A DNA stretch of 7,761 nucleotides from an uncultured Eubacteriales bacterium (GTDB lineage Bacteria > Bacillota > Clostridia > Oscillospirales > Oscillospiraceae), in assembly GCA_900553545.1 (NCBI GenBank), contig USDP01000070.1:1-7761 (forward strand), in the 5' to 3' direction. Positions within the stretch are counted from its first letter, which is position 1. Every line of letters begins with the position of its first letter. The notes beneath the pieces are model-generated. The model ran no database searches. It was not told the origin of the DNA and was given only the letters and a program-made list of their open reading frames with translations. The translations under genes and the position numbers were made by a program. Positions 1 to 6,155 of this stretch are shown piece after piece.

Positions 1-25
1 AACTTCGACAATATATTGGAAAGAA

Positions 26-114
26 TGGCGGAGAGAGTGGGATTCGAACCCACGGCACATTGCTGTGTCACTGGTTTTCAAGACCAGCTCCTTAAACCGC
101 TCGGACATCTCTCC
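26..114 (-). tRNA. tRNA-Ser (anticodon UGA)
   Basis: Read on the minus strand, this is a complete class II (long variable arm) tRNA. The 7-bp acceptor stem GGAGAGA/TCTCTCC pairs 114-108 with 36-30, followed by a G discriminator and an encoded CCA (28-26). The anticodon stem CTGGT/ACCAG encloses the loop CTTGAAA, giving anticodon TGA at 80-78, which reads UCN serine codons. The T arm is GTGGG-TTCGAAT-CCCAC. The long variable arm can pair CACA with TGTG, as expected for tRNA-Ser. It is transcribed away from the G3E operon from its own promoter. No clear terminator is visible in the 25 bases left before the window edge. Confidence 0.97.
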
Positions 115-141
115 GAATACCGGCCTCAAAGGCCGAGATTT

Positions 142-170
142 ATTCTAGCATACCCATTTCTGTTTGTCAA
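142..170 (-). promoter_or_regulatory. Promoter of the tRNA-Ser gene
   Basis: On the minus strand there is a consensus -35 TTGACA (170-165), a 17-base spacer, and a -10 TAGAAT (147-142) preceded by TGC, that is, an extended -10. Transcription would start near 135, about 20 bases before the mature tRNA. The short leader contains a small palindrome (cggcct/aggccg, 121-135). Such a near-perfect sigma-A promoter fits a highly expressed tRNA gene. Confidence 0.85.
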
Positions 171-254
171 TCGCTTTTCTGGAAATGACGAGGATTTCTC
201 GAAGTGTTCTTGGCAGAAAATATGAAAGAATCGTAAATCTTTTGAAAAAAGGTC

Positions 255-282
255 TTCCAGCTCTTGACGGGCGTGCTATAAT
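255..282 (+). promoter_or_regulatory. Putative promoter of the G3E GTPase operon
   Basis: A perfect -10 TATAAT (277-282) is preceded by TGC, an extended -10. The best -35 at usual spacing is poor (TTCCAG, 255-260, 16-base spacer), so the promoter probably relies on the extended -10. Transcription would start near 289, giving a leader of about 28 bases before the ATG at 317. A weak -35 leaves room for an activator or other regulation, but no convincing operator is seen. Confidence 0.6.
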
Positions 283-316
283 ACATTTGTTAAAAATTAA
301 AACAGAAGGTGTTTTT

Positions 317-1519
317 ATGACCAGAATCGATATTTATTCCGGCTTTCTCGGCGCGGGCAAGACGACGCTCATCAAGAAGATGATCAAGGAAGCCTATTCC
401 GGCGAAAAGCTCGTGCTGATCGAGAACGAATTCGGCGAGATCGGCATCGACGGCGGCTTTTTGCAGGAGGCCGGCATCGCCATCACCGAGATGAACTCCG
501 GCTGCATCTGCTGCTCGCTCGTGGGCGACTTCGGCAAGGCGCTGGAGAAGGTTGTGGCCGAGTACGCGCCCGACCGCATCCTGATCGAGCCGTCCGGCGT
601 CGGCAAGCTGTCGGACGTCATCAAGGCTGTGCAGCGCGTGACGAATGACGAAGTGAAGCTCGGCAATTTTGTCACCGTAGCGGACGCGACGAAGTGCAAA
701 ATGTATATGAAGAACTTCGGCGAGTTCTACAACAACCAGATTGAGACGGCCAACACCATCATCCTCTCCCGCACGGATGGCATGCCCGAGGCCAAGCTCG
801 ACGCCTGCGTTGACCTGATTCGCGAGAAGAATCACGACGCCGTGATCGTTACCACGCCGTGGCCGGAGCTGACCGGGGCGCAGATCGAAGAGGCCATGGA
901 GAAGAAGACCTCCATCGCGCTCGAACTCGAGAAAATGGAAGAAGAGGCGCACCACCATCATCATCACGACGACGATGACGACGAGTGCGACGACCCGGAT
1001 TGCAGCTGCCATCATCACCATCATGACGACGATGATGACGACGAGGACGAGCATGAGCATCATCACCACCATCACGACGATGACGACGAGGACGAGCATG
1101 AACACCATCACCACCATCATCATGACGATGACGACGATGACGAGTGCGACGATCCCGACTGCTGCTGCCACCATCACCATGATGAGGACGGCGAGCACCA
1201 CCATCATCACCACCATCACCACGGCCACGACGCCGACGAGGTGTTCGTCAGCTGGGGTGAGGAGACGCACAAGAAATTTACCAAGGCTGAGATCGAGAGC
1301 TGCCTGAAGGCGCTCGAGGACGCGGAGAAATACGGCGTGGTGCTGCGCTGCAAGGGCTATGTGGCGAACGCCGAGGGCGGCAAGTGGATTCACTTTGACT
1401 ACGTCCCGGGCGAGCCGGATATCCGCGAGGGCGGCGCGATGGTCACGGGCCGCATCTGCGTGATCGGCTCGAAGCTGAACGAACAGGCCGTGGCCGAGCT
1501 GTTCGGCACGGCGCACTGA
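317..1519 (+). CDS. G3E/COG0523 (CobW-type) GTPase with a large His/Asp/Cys-rich metal-binding insert
   Basis: The product has 400 aa. The start at 317 is chosen because AGAAGGT lies about 7 bases upstream and the Walker A motif then falls at residues 9-17 (GFLGAGKTT), as usual in the family. An upstream in-frame ATG at 164 would cross the promoter. Further G3E marks are ENEFGEIGID (36-45), the metal-binding CxCC signature GCICC (62-66) and IEPSG (90-94). The guanine-specificity NKxD position reads SRTD (151-154). Residues 212-305 form an insert of 40 His, 32 Asp, 10 Glu and 7 Cys. A CobW C-terminal domain follows (about 308-395). The family comprises GTP-dependent metallochaperones or insertases for zinc, cobalt or nickel (YciC, CobW, ZNG1; relatives UreG and HypB). 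The metal here cannot be told from sequence. It is probably cytosolic, with no signal peptide or membrane segment. The next gene starts 10 bases downstream, so the two are almost certainly one operon. The family call is firm; the substrate is unknown. Confidence 0.93.
   Translation: MTRIDIYSGFLGAGKTTLIKKMIKEAYSGEKLVLIENEFGEIGIDGGFLQEAGIAITEMNSGCICCSLVGDFGKALEKVVAEYAPDRILIEPSGVGKLSDVIKAVQRVTNDEVKLGNFVTVADATKCKMYMKNFGEFYNNQIETANTIILSRTDGMPEAKLDACVDLIREKNHDAVIVTTPWPELTGAQIEEAMEKKTSIALELEKMEEEAHHHHHHDDDDDECDDPDCSCHHHHHDDDDDDEDEHEHHHHHHDDDDEDEHEHHHHHHHDDDDDDECDDPDCCCHHHHDEDGEHHHHHHHHHGHDADEVFVSWGEETHKKFTKAEIESCLKALEDAEKYGVVLRCKGYVANAEGGKWIHFDYVPGEPDIREGGAMVTGRICVIGSKLNEQAVAELFGTAH
950..1231 (+). 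repeat. In-frame repetitive tract encoding His/Asp runs and CDDPDCxC cassettes
   Basis: The tract consists almost wholly of CAY (His) and GAY (Asp) codons and encodes residues 212-305 of the G3E GTPase. The units in order are H6-D5 with ECDDPDCSC; H5-D6 with EDEHE; H6-D4 with EDEHE; H7-D6 with ECDDPDCCC; H4 with DEDGE; and H9-G-H-D. Both EDEHE units and both Cys cassettes look like duplications. CAC/CAT and GAC/GAT are mixed, so the amino acid pattern is kept while the DNA repeat is imperfect. This suggests selection on protein sequence and a tract prone to length change. Confidence 0.9.
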
Positions 1520-1529
1520 GGAGCAGACG

Positions 1530-2468
1530 ATGCAACAGATCCCAATGTATGTCTTCACCGGCTTTCTGGAGTCCGGCAAGACGAAATTCATTCAGGAGAC
1601 GCTGGAAGATCCGCGCTTCAACTCCGGCGAGAAGACGCTCCTGCTCGTGCTCGAAGAGGGCGAGGAGGAATATGACCTCTCCCGTTACCCGAGCCAGAAC
1701 GTCTATCTCGAGACGCCGGACTACGATGAGCTCAGCCCGGAATTTCTCGAGGGGCTGCGCAGGAAGTACAACGCCGAGCGCGTTGTGGCCGAGCTGAACG
1801 GCATGCATCAGGCGGCGGATTTCTACATGAAAACGCCGGATTCCTGGGTGATCGCGCAGGAGGTCATGTTTGCTGATGCGCAGACATTCCAGGGTTATAA
1901 TGCCAATATGCGCCAGTTGGTCGTGGACAAGCTGATGGGCGCGGAGCTGGTCGTGCTCAACCGGATGACGCCGGGAGCGGACATCATGCCGTTCCACAAG
2001 ATCGCCCGGGCGGTCAACCGGAAGATCGATATTATGTACGAATACACCGACGGCACAAGCCAGTTCGACGAGATCGTCGACCCGCTGCCGTTCGACATCA
2101 ACGCGAGCGTCATCGAGATCAAGGACGAGGATTACGCCCTGTTCTACCGTGACATCACCGAAGAGCCGAAGAAATACGACGGAAAGACGGTCTCGTTCAA
2201 GGGGCAGGTCGCGCGTCTGCGCCGCGAGAAGGAGGGCATGTTTGCACCCGGCCGTTTCGTGATGACCTGCTGCGAGGCGGACATCACGTTTATGGGCTTG
2301 CCGTGCAAATTTGTCGGCAGCGAGGGCCTCAAGCCCCGGTCGTGGGTACAGGTGACGGCGAAGGTCACGGTGCAGCGCCATCCGCTCTACAAGGGCGTTG
2401 GCCCGATCCTGACGGCGCTGACCGTTGCCCCGGCCAGCGCGGCAGCGCAAGAGGTCGCAACGTTCTGA
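1530..2468 (+). CDS. Degenerate G3E-like P-loop protein with a C-terminal YcgQ/TIGR03943-like domain
   Basis: The product has 312 aa. GAGGAG (1518-1523) sits 6 bases before the ATG and overlaps the TGA of the upstream GTPase, so translation is probably coupled. The N-terminal part (about 1-190) follows the G3E layout, with Walker A GFLESGKT (11-18) and VVAELNG (85-91) where the upstream protein has ILIEPSG. It lacks the CxCC motif, and the NKxD position is LNRM (143-146), so GTP hydrolysis and metal binding as in true G3E proteins are doubtful. The C-terminal part (about 190-300) has KYDGKTVSFKGQV, FVMTCCEAD (243-251) and a beta-rich ending. This resembles the OB-like C-terminal domain of YcgQ/TIGR03943 proteins, which are usually encoded beside YcgR/COG0701 permeases; no permease lies in this window. 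The CC pair at 247-248 is a plausible metal ligand. A role as regulatory or adaptor partner of the upstream GTPase is inference. Confidence 0.8.
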   Translation: MQQIPMYVFTGFLESGKTKFIQETLEDPRFNSGEKTLLLVLEEGEEEYDLSRYPSQNVYLETPDYDELSPEFLEGLRRKYNAERVVAELNGMHQAADFYMKTPDSWVIAQEVMFADAQTFQGYNANMRQLVVDKLMGAELVVLNRMTPGADIMPFHKIARAVNRKIDIMYEYTDGTSQFDEIVDPLPFDINASVIEIKDEDYALFYRDITEEPKKYDGKTVSFKGQVARLRREKEGMFAPGRFVMTCCEADITFMGLPCKFVGSEGLKPRSWVQVTAKVTVQRHPLYKGVGPILTALTVAPASAAAQEVATF

Positions 2469-2478
2469 ATAAGACAGC

Positions 2479-2514
2479 AAAACGCCTCTCTGCATCTTGC
2501 AGAGAGGCGTTTTT
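2479..2514 (+). terminator. Rho-independent terminator, probably bidirectional
   Basis: A perfect 16-base inverted repeat (2479-2494 with 2498-2513) has a 3-base loop TCT. The GC-rich core is GCCTCTCTGCA paired with TGCAGAGAGGC. On the plus strand it is followed by TTTTT (2510-2514), and on the minus strand by TTTT. It lies 10 bases after the stop of the fused G3E-like gene and 7 bases beyond the stop of the convergent DHHW gene, so it probably ends both transcripts. Confidence 0.93.
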
Positions 2515-2520
2515 GTGTCT

Positions 2521-3672
2521 TTATTCCAGAGTACCGTTGCCGCCGGTGTTCAGGCAGGTGAGGTCGTCGCGCATGACGAGGACAACATCCGGCTGATAGT
2601 CCCGGATGTATTCGGTGAGCGACGTTTCAGAATAGTGCCGGAAATCGAGGCTCCGCATCTCGCCGAAGCTGCGATAACAGAGCGTTTCAAAGGCGTTTGT
2701 AAACGAATCGCCGACGATCAGGATCTTTCCAAGCTCCGGCCGGCCGGTCTGGACAATGGTTTCGCCCATGTCGCCGCCCATGTAGGCGGTGTAATAGGCT
2801 TCCGCGCCGGAGGCGTCGATCATGGGGCGGTCGGTGCGTTCGCCGTTGTCCCAGCGGGAATAGGGGATGGACTCCGAAAAATCAGATTGGAACTGCTCCG
2901 AGACAGGGGACAGGCCGTACAATTTCCGATTGTAGGTGCCGAGGAAGGCTTGAGCTGTGACCTGTATATCTGGCTGCACGAATGGCAGCTCCAGCGCATC
3001 GCAGACCGTTTGATAGGCCAGCGCCGCACCTTTGAGGGTGTAGTGATGGTCGACCGTGGAATAGTATTCCGTGAGATCGTCCGCGGCGCGGTAGGTCTCC
3101 GTCAGGTCGAGCAGGGGAACGCCGTGCGCCTCCATCGCGGCGGTGAAGGCCGCGCGTGTGGCGTCATACTGTGCGGCGCGGTTTTCCATCCAGTCCGGGT
3201 AGTAGTCCCGCAGGGCCGAGCGCTGCTCCGGGACGAGGACGTAGCAGAACTGCCCGCCTGCATCCTTGGTCGCGGCCTGAATGGCCGCGAGACTCTCAGC
3301 CATCGCATCGGCTCGCTTTTCGAGCTTTCCGACGCGGTAATCCGCGATCTCCGCCACCGGGAGCAGGACTTCCGAACCGAGCACCACATCCTCCACCACG
3401 GGCCGATGCAGCACGCGCATCTGGAACCAGACGCCGAATTTTAAAATGGCGTTGCGTTTGTAGAGGTGGTCTTTCAGAAAATCCTCGGTCTGCGCGGCGG
3501 TGTCTCCCGTCCAGAGCGCGGCGGCAGAAACCTCCGGCTTGCCCGCGAGGGCGCGGTTTTCCTGTGCAGACCAGCCGGTGGGGTTGGTCAGTACGCCATA
3601 GGCCGTCAGCAGCGGCACGAGCACCAGCACGAGCAGAAAGCCGAGGCACAGCAGCTTCTTTGTCAGTTTCAT
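2521..3672 (-). CDS. DHHW-family protein, partner of the MBOAT O-acyltransferase
   Basis: The product has 383 aa. The start at 3672 is supported by GGAGG 7 bases upstream, which overlaps the stop region of the MBOAT gene. A basic N-terminus (KLTKK) and a hydrophobic stretch at about residues 7-28 form a signal anchor or signal peptide, so the body should lie outside the membrane. The DHHW/AlgX-AlgJ-like SGNH signatures are ENRALAGKPE (38-47), VDHHYTLKG (207-215) and VGDSFTNAF (320-328). The serine in GDSF and the His of DHHYT are the likely catalytic residues of an SGNH-type acyltransferase or esterase fold. Such proteins are commonly paired with MBOAT proteins, which pass an acyl (usually acetyl) group across the membrane for transfer to an extracellular polysaccharide. 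The polymer here is unknown. It is the last gene of its operon. Confidence 0.88.
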   Translation of the reverse strand: MKLTKKLLCLGFLLVLVLVPLLTAYGVLTNPTGWSAQENRALAGKPEVSAAALWTGDTAAQTEDFLKDHLYKRNAILKFGVWFQMRVLHRPVVEDVVLGSEVLLPVAEIADYRVGKLEKRADAMAESLAAIQAATKDAGGQFCYVLVPEQRSALRDYYPDWMENRAAQYDATRAAFTAAMEAHGVPLLDLTETYRAADDLTEYYSTVDHHYTLKGAALAYQTVCDALELPFVQPDIQVTAQAFLGTYNRKLYGLSPVSEQFQSDFSESIPYSRWDNGERTDRPMIDASGAEAYYTAYMGGDMGETIVQTGRPELGKILIVGDSFTNAFETLCYRSFGEMRSLDFRHYSETSLTEYIRDYQPDVVLVMRDDLTCLNTGGNGTLE

Positions 3673-3683
3673 GGCCGCACCTC

Positions 3684-5057
3684 CTAAAACTGCGCGTAGA
3701 TGAATGCCTGCATCGTGGAGCCCGTCATCGCCAGCAGTGACAACGCGAAGACCGCGCCAAGCAGGACGAGCTTGACCCAGCGGCCCGCCGTGCTGCCTTC
3801 CAGCTGTTCCAGCAGCCGCTTGCCGATTGGGGTGCAGAGCGCCAGCGCGGCCGCCAGCTGCAAGCCATACTGCCGCAGCGTCAGCAGGAAGAACGGCGCG
3901 TCCGCGCCCGTCCCCTCGCCGAGGAAGCAGAGCGCGCGCAGATATTTGCCTGCCGCGCCGAGACTCGGGCTGTTGAAGATGATCCAGCCGATCAGGATGG
4001 CGAGCAGGGCATAGATATGGCGGAGGATCTTCGGCGCCTTTTGCAGCCAGCGGCCCAAAAACAGCTTCTCCAGAATCAGCAGCGCCGCGTACCACGCGCC
4101 CCACGCGACGAACGTCCATGCGCTCCCGTGCCAGAGTCCCGTGAGCAGCCAGACGACGCAGAGATTCAGGATCTGCCGCGCTTTGCCTCTGCGGTTGCCG
4201 CCGAGGGGGATATAGACATAGTCGCGGAACCACTGCGAGAGCGTCATGTGCCAGCGCCGCCAGAAGTCCGTGACGGAATCGGCAAGATAGGGGTAGTTGA
4301 AATTCTCTGGCAGCGCGAAGCCGAACATCCGGCCAAGGCCGAGGGCCATGTCGGTGTAGCCCGCGAAGTCGAAGAAAATTTGCAGCGCATAGCAAATCGC
4401 GCCGAGCCACATTTTCCCCGGCGTCAGCGCCACGGCGGACAGCACGAACACCTGCGAGGCAATCTTGCCTGCCGCTTCGGCCAGCAGAACCTTTTTCCCG
4501 AGGCCGAGGATGAAACGTTCGATGCCGGTCGGGAGATCGGCTCTGCGCTGCGCAAGCTGCGGCGCAAGGCCGTCATAGCGCATCAGCGGACCCTGCGCGG
4601 CCTTGGGGAAGAACGTGAAATAGAGCAGCAGACAGCCAAAGCTCCGCTCCGCCGGGATCGTGCCTCGCCGGACGTCCGCCAGATAGCTGATGGCGAGGAA
4701 CGTGAAAAACGAGACGCCGAGCGGCGCGGCGATCGTCGGGATCGCGGCGTTCAGCCCGGTCAGCCGGTTCCAGTTGTCGGTCAGAAAGCCGGTATACTTG
4801 AAATAGCAGAGCGCCGCAATGCAGACCACGATGCCGAGCGTCTGCCAGCCGCGCCCGCGCAGCCGCGCCAGCAGCCACACCACAAAGCTCAGCGCAAGCA
4901 GTACGGACAGCCCGCGCAGCCCGGAGCAGGCGTAGAACGCGAGGCTCAGCGCGAGCAGCGCGGCATTCTGTGCGCGCAGATGCTTCCGCGTCAGAAACGC
5001 GAGCAGCAGCGCCAGCGGCAGAAACAGGAAGAGAAAGGAAAAGTTTGTGATCTGCAT
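3684..5057 (-). CDS. MBOAT-family membrane O-acyltransferase (AlgI/PatA/DltB-like)
   Basis: The product has 457 aa, a usual length. It is a polytopic membrane protein with hydrophobic segments at about 5-23, 32-62, 74-86, 111-127, 215-235, 300-332, 348-361 and 430-445. Family signatures include FDFAGYTDMA (229-238), DFWRRWHMTLSQWFRDYVY (264-282), IPLGGNR (283-289) and GLWHGSAW (307-314). His310 is the expected catalytic residue, and H270 is a second conserved His. These proteins take an acyl group from a cytosolic donor and move it through the membrane to a surface acceptor, with a DHHW/AlgJ-type partner, here the next gene (11-base gap). The start at 5057 lies one base after the TGA of the DUF896 gene with no clear Shine-Dalgarno, so reinitiation after that stop is likely. 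The acceptor polymer cannot be inferred from the window. Confidence 0.93.
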   Translation of the reverse strand: MQITNFSFLFLFLPLALLLAFLTRKHLRAQNAALLALSLAFYACSGLRGLSVLLALSFVVWLLARLRGRGWQTLGIVVCIAALCYFKYTGFLTDNWNRLTGLNAAIPTIAAPLGVSFFTFLAISYLADVRRGTIPAERSFGCLLLYFTFFPKAAQGPLMRYDGLAPQLAQRRADLPTGIERFILGLGKKVLLAEAAGKIASQVFVLSAVALTPGKMWLGAICYALQIFFDFAGYTDMALGLGRMFGFALPENFNYPYLADSVTDFWRRWHMTLSQWFRDYVYIPLGGNRRGKARQILNLCVVWLLTGLWHGSAWTFVAWGAWYAALLILEKLFLGRWLQKAPKILRHIYALLAILIGWIIFNSPSLGAAGKYLRALCFLGEGTGADAPFFLLTLRQYGLQLAAALALCTPIGKRLLEQLEGSTAGRWVKLVLLGAVFALSLLAMTGSTMQAFIYAQF

Positions 5058-5058
5058 C

Positions 5059-5298
5059 TCAGTTCGGGTATCTCAGAATTTTATCCGCCTGCTTTTCGGC
5101 CTGGGACTTCAGCTTGTGCTTGTTGCCCTTGGCGTCGACAATGTAGGTGTTCTCCAGCTCTGCGACGAGATTTTCGCGGAATGCCGCGATATACTCGCGC
5201 CGCAGCCGGTCGCGCTCAAGGATCTCTTCTTCCGTCAGACCCTCGGCCTTGGCCTTGCGGGCCAGCTCGTTGATGCGTTCGATTCTGGATTTGTCCAT
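5059..5298 (-). CDS. DUF896 (YnzC-like) small protein
   Basis: The product has 79 aa and starts after AGGAGG (5309-5304), 5 bases before the ATG. The N-terminal half matches the YnzC/DUF896 pattern: RIERINELARKAKAEGLTEEE (residues 5-25) then ERDRLRREYIAAFRENL, two predicted helices forming a charged helical hairpin. The C-terminal part, YIVDAKGNKHKLK, also matches the family (IDPEGNDVT-like). The function is not established; the B. subtilis homologue ynzC lies in a DNA-damage-responsive operon, a link not evident here. Its Shine-Dalgarno overlaps the TAG ending the conserved ylmH reading frame, and its own TGA lies one base from the MBOAT start, so it bridges two functionally unrelated genes in one transcript. 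Confidence 0.85.
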   Translation of the reverse strand: MDKSRIERINELARKAKAEGLTEEEILERDRLRREYIAAFRENLVAELENTYIVDAKGNKHKLKSQAEKQADKILRYPN

Positions 5299-5307
5299 AG
5301 TAGCCTC

Positions 5308-6092
5308 CTAGATGTACCGGCAGATCTCAATGGAGATCCGCCCTTTTTTGTGTTTCCGCCGACGGCCTCCAGCCGCATTTTACCAAGTCCCCGCACCGAG
5401 ATCACATCGCCCTCGGCAACGAGGCGGTCGGGCTTGGCGCAGAGCGTGTAATTCAGCTCCGTTTTGCCCGCAGCGATGACCTCCGCTGCGCGCGAACGGC
5501 TGAGCGCGAAGCCCTCGGCCACGACACCGTCGAGCCGCAGGGAGGAGACCGTGCCGCGGATCTGCTTCGTCTTCTGCTCCGGCGCTTCGAGCGCGGAGAG
5601 CGGGATCTGCTCGAGATGCAGCCGCGTCCGGCCTGCGTCCGTCAAGTTTTGCAGGACGTAGGGCAGGATGTCGCGCGTGACGAGAAAGTCGCAGCGGCCC
5701 GTGGCTACGTAGATATCGCCGACGGTTTCCCGCTTGATGCCGCAGCCCATCAGCGCGCCGAGAAAATCGCGGTGCGAGAGCGAGTCGCGCTCAAAAAAAG
5801 CGGCGCGCACGGCGGCGACCGGACCATCCTCGCCCGTCAGCCAATCCTCGTCCAGATAGTCCGGCAGGTAGCAGCTGATCTCGCGCTCCGCCGTGGAAAG
5901 CCCGCCGAAAAAGCGGATCGGCGCGCCGCGCAGCACCTCGCAAACGAGCATCTGTTCCCGTTTCGAGAGGAAATTCGTCGCCGCCGGGATGTCCCGCTGC
6001 ACGGCGGTATCCAGCTTTTCACACACGCGCACGAGCAGCATTTCTTCCTCGCGCGTCGCGGCGAGGTGCGCGATCTGTTCGCGTCTGTCCAT
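5308..6092 (-). CDS. ylmH: YlmH-like S4-domain RNA-binding protein, C-terminus reached only by a -1 frameshift
   Basis: The start at 6092 is supported by AAGGAGG (6106-6100) 7 bases upstream; a longer in-frame start at 6164 would lie upstream of the putative promoter. The N-terminal part (about 1-170) matches the YlmH core (LSKREQ 42-47, GVLMGxGI-like GALMGCGIKRETVGDI 112-127). The S4 RNA-binding domain is at about 182-245 (VSSLRLDGVVAEGF, LSRSRAAEVIAAGK, VAEGDVISVRG). The family is linked to ribosome rescue and cell division. After GGNTKK (residue 250) frame 0 runs on to a TGA at 5237-5235, giving 285 aa with a foreign-looking Arg/Ser/Pro tail. Re-reading one base at A_AAA_AAG (5349-5343) instead gives GRISIEICRYI and a TAG at 5310-5308, total 261 aa, the family's usual ending and length. 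Programmed shifting, natural single-A loss and sequencing error are all possible. It is first in the minus-strand operon. Confidence 0.88.
5319..5342 (-). repeat. 10-bp hairpin just after the slippery run
   Basis: On the minus strand GGCGGATCTC (5342-5333) pairs with GAGATCTGCC (5328-5319) around a CATT loop, with one G-U pair and no mismatches. It lies between the A-run and the DUF896 ribosome binding site. It could stimulate frameshifting, although it begins closer to the heptamer than the usual 5-8 bases, or affect access to the DUF896 Shine-Dalgarno. Read on the plus strand the same repeat (with one A-C mismatch) is followed by C and six T, resembling a terminator for antisense transcripts. 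Confidence 0.6.
5343..5349 (-). promoter_or_regulatory. Candidate -1 slippery heptamer A_AAA_AAG in ylmH
   Basis: In the ylmH frame the codons read ACA AAA AAG GGC, so A_AAA_AAG is correctly phased for simultaneous -1 tRNA slippage, the same heptamer used by E. coli dnaX. Slipping gives AAA AAA GGG CGG and opens the conserved C-terminal frame. A GGAGG that could act as an internal Shine-Dalgarno stimulator lies 16 bases upstream (5370-5366), somewhat farther than in dnaX. A hairpin starts at the very next base. The signal is seen directly; that it works is inference. Confidence 0.45.
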
Positions 6093-6126
6093 GGCGGGGC
6101 CTCCTTTATACGTTCGCTCGCAATGT

Positions 6127-6155
6127 ATTGTACCAGCCGAATTGACACTTGGCAA
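6127..6155 (-). promoter_or_regulatory. Promoter of the ylmH-DUF896-MBOAT-DHHW operon
   Basis: On the minus strand there is a -35 TTGCCA (6155-6150), a 17-base spacer, and a -10 TACAAT (6132-6127) preceded by TGG, an extended -10. Transcription would start near 6120, with a leader of about 28 bases that holds the AAGGAGG of ylmH. Its -35 overlaps that of the divergent flavoprotein promoter. Confidence 0.7.

Noticed and set aside
225..260. Possible Zur-type operator before the G3E gene (AATCGTAA-like half-site near 229)
   Set aside because: Only one half resembles the Bacillus Zur box; the expected inverted TTACGATT half is missing, so zinc control cannot be claimed.
264..282. TTGACG at 264 as -35 for TATAAT at 277
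   Set aside because: The spacer would be 7 bases, far too short; an extended -10 with a weak -35 is the better reading.
164..316. Upstream in-frame ATG at 164 adding 51 residues to the G3E GTPase
   Set aside because: It has no ribosome binding site, crosses both the tRNA promoter and the TATAAT of the operon, and would push Walker A away from the N-terminus; the ATG at 317 has AGAAGGT at good spacing.
950..1231. CRISPR-like or simple non-coding repeat
   Set aside because: The repeats are in frame, lack spacer-repeat structure, and encode a coherent His/Asp/Cys domain inside a conserved protein.
290..1591. Long minus-strand open frame opposite the G3E GTPase, rich in Val and Met
   Set aside because: It is the mirror of CAY/GAY codon runs (GTG/ATG on the other strand), has no ribosome binding site, and matches no family I recognise.
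1443..2495. Minus-strand open frame opposite the fused G3E-like gene
   Set aside because: An Arg/Leu/Asp-rich shadow typical of GC-rich coding DNA; the plus-strand gene has a Shine-Dalgarno, domain motifs and a terminator.
3673..4410. N-terminal extension of the DHHW frame up to 4410
   Set aside because: This part is the MBOAT gene read in another frame (Arg/Ala-rich); the true start at 3672 has GGAGG and a signal-anchor sequence right after it.
4017..5273. Plus-strand 418-codon open frame opposite MBOAT and DUF896
   Set aside because: Composition is Arg/Gln/Glu-rich with no recognisable domain, whereas the minus-strand frame encodes all MBOAT motifs.
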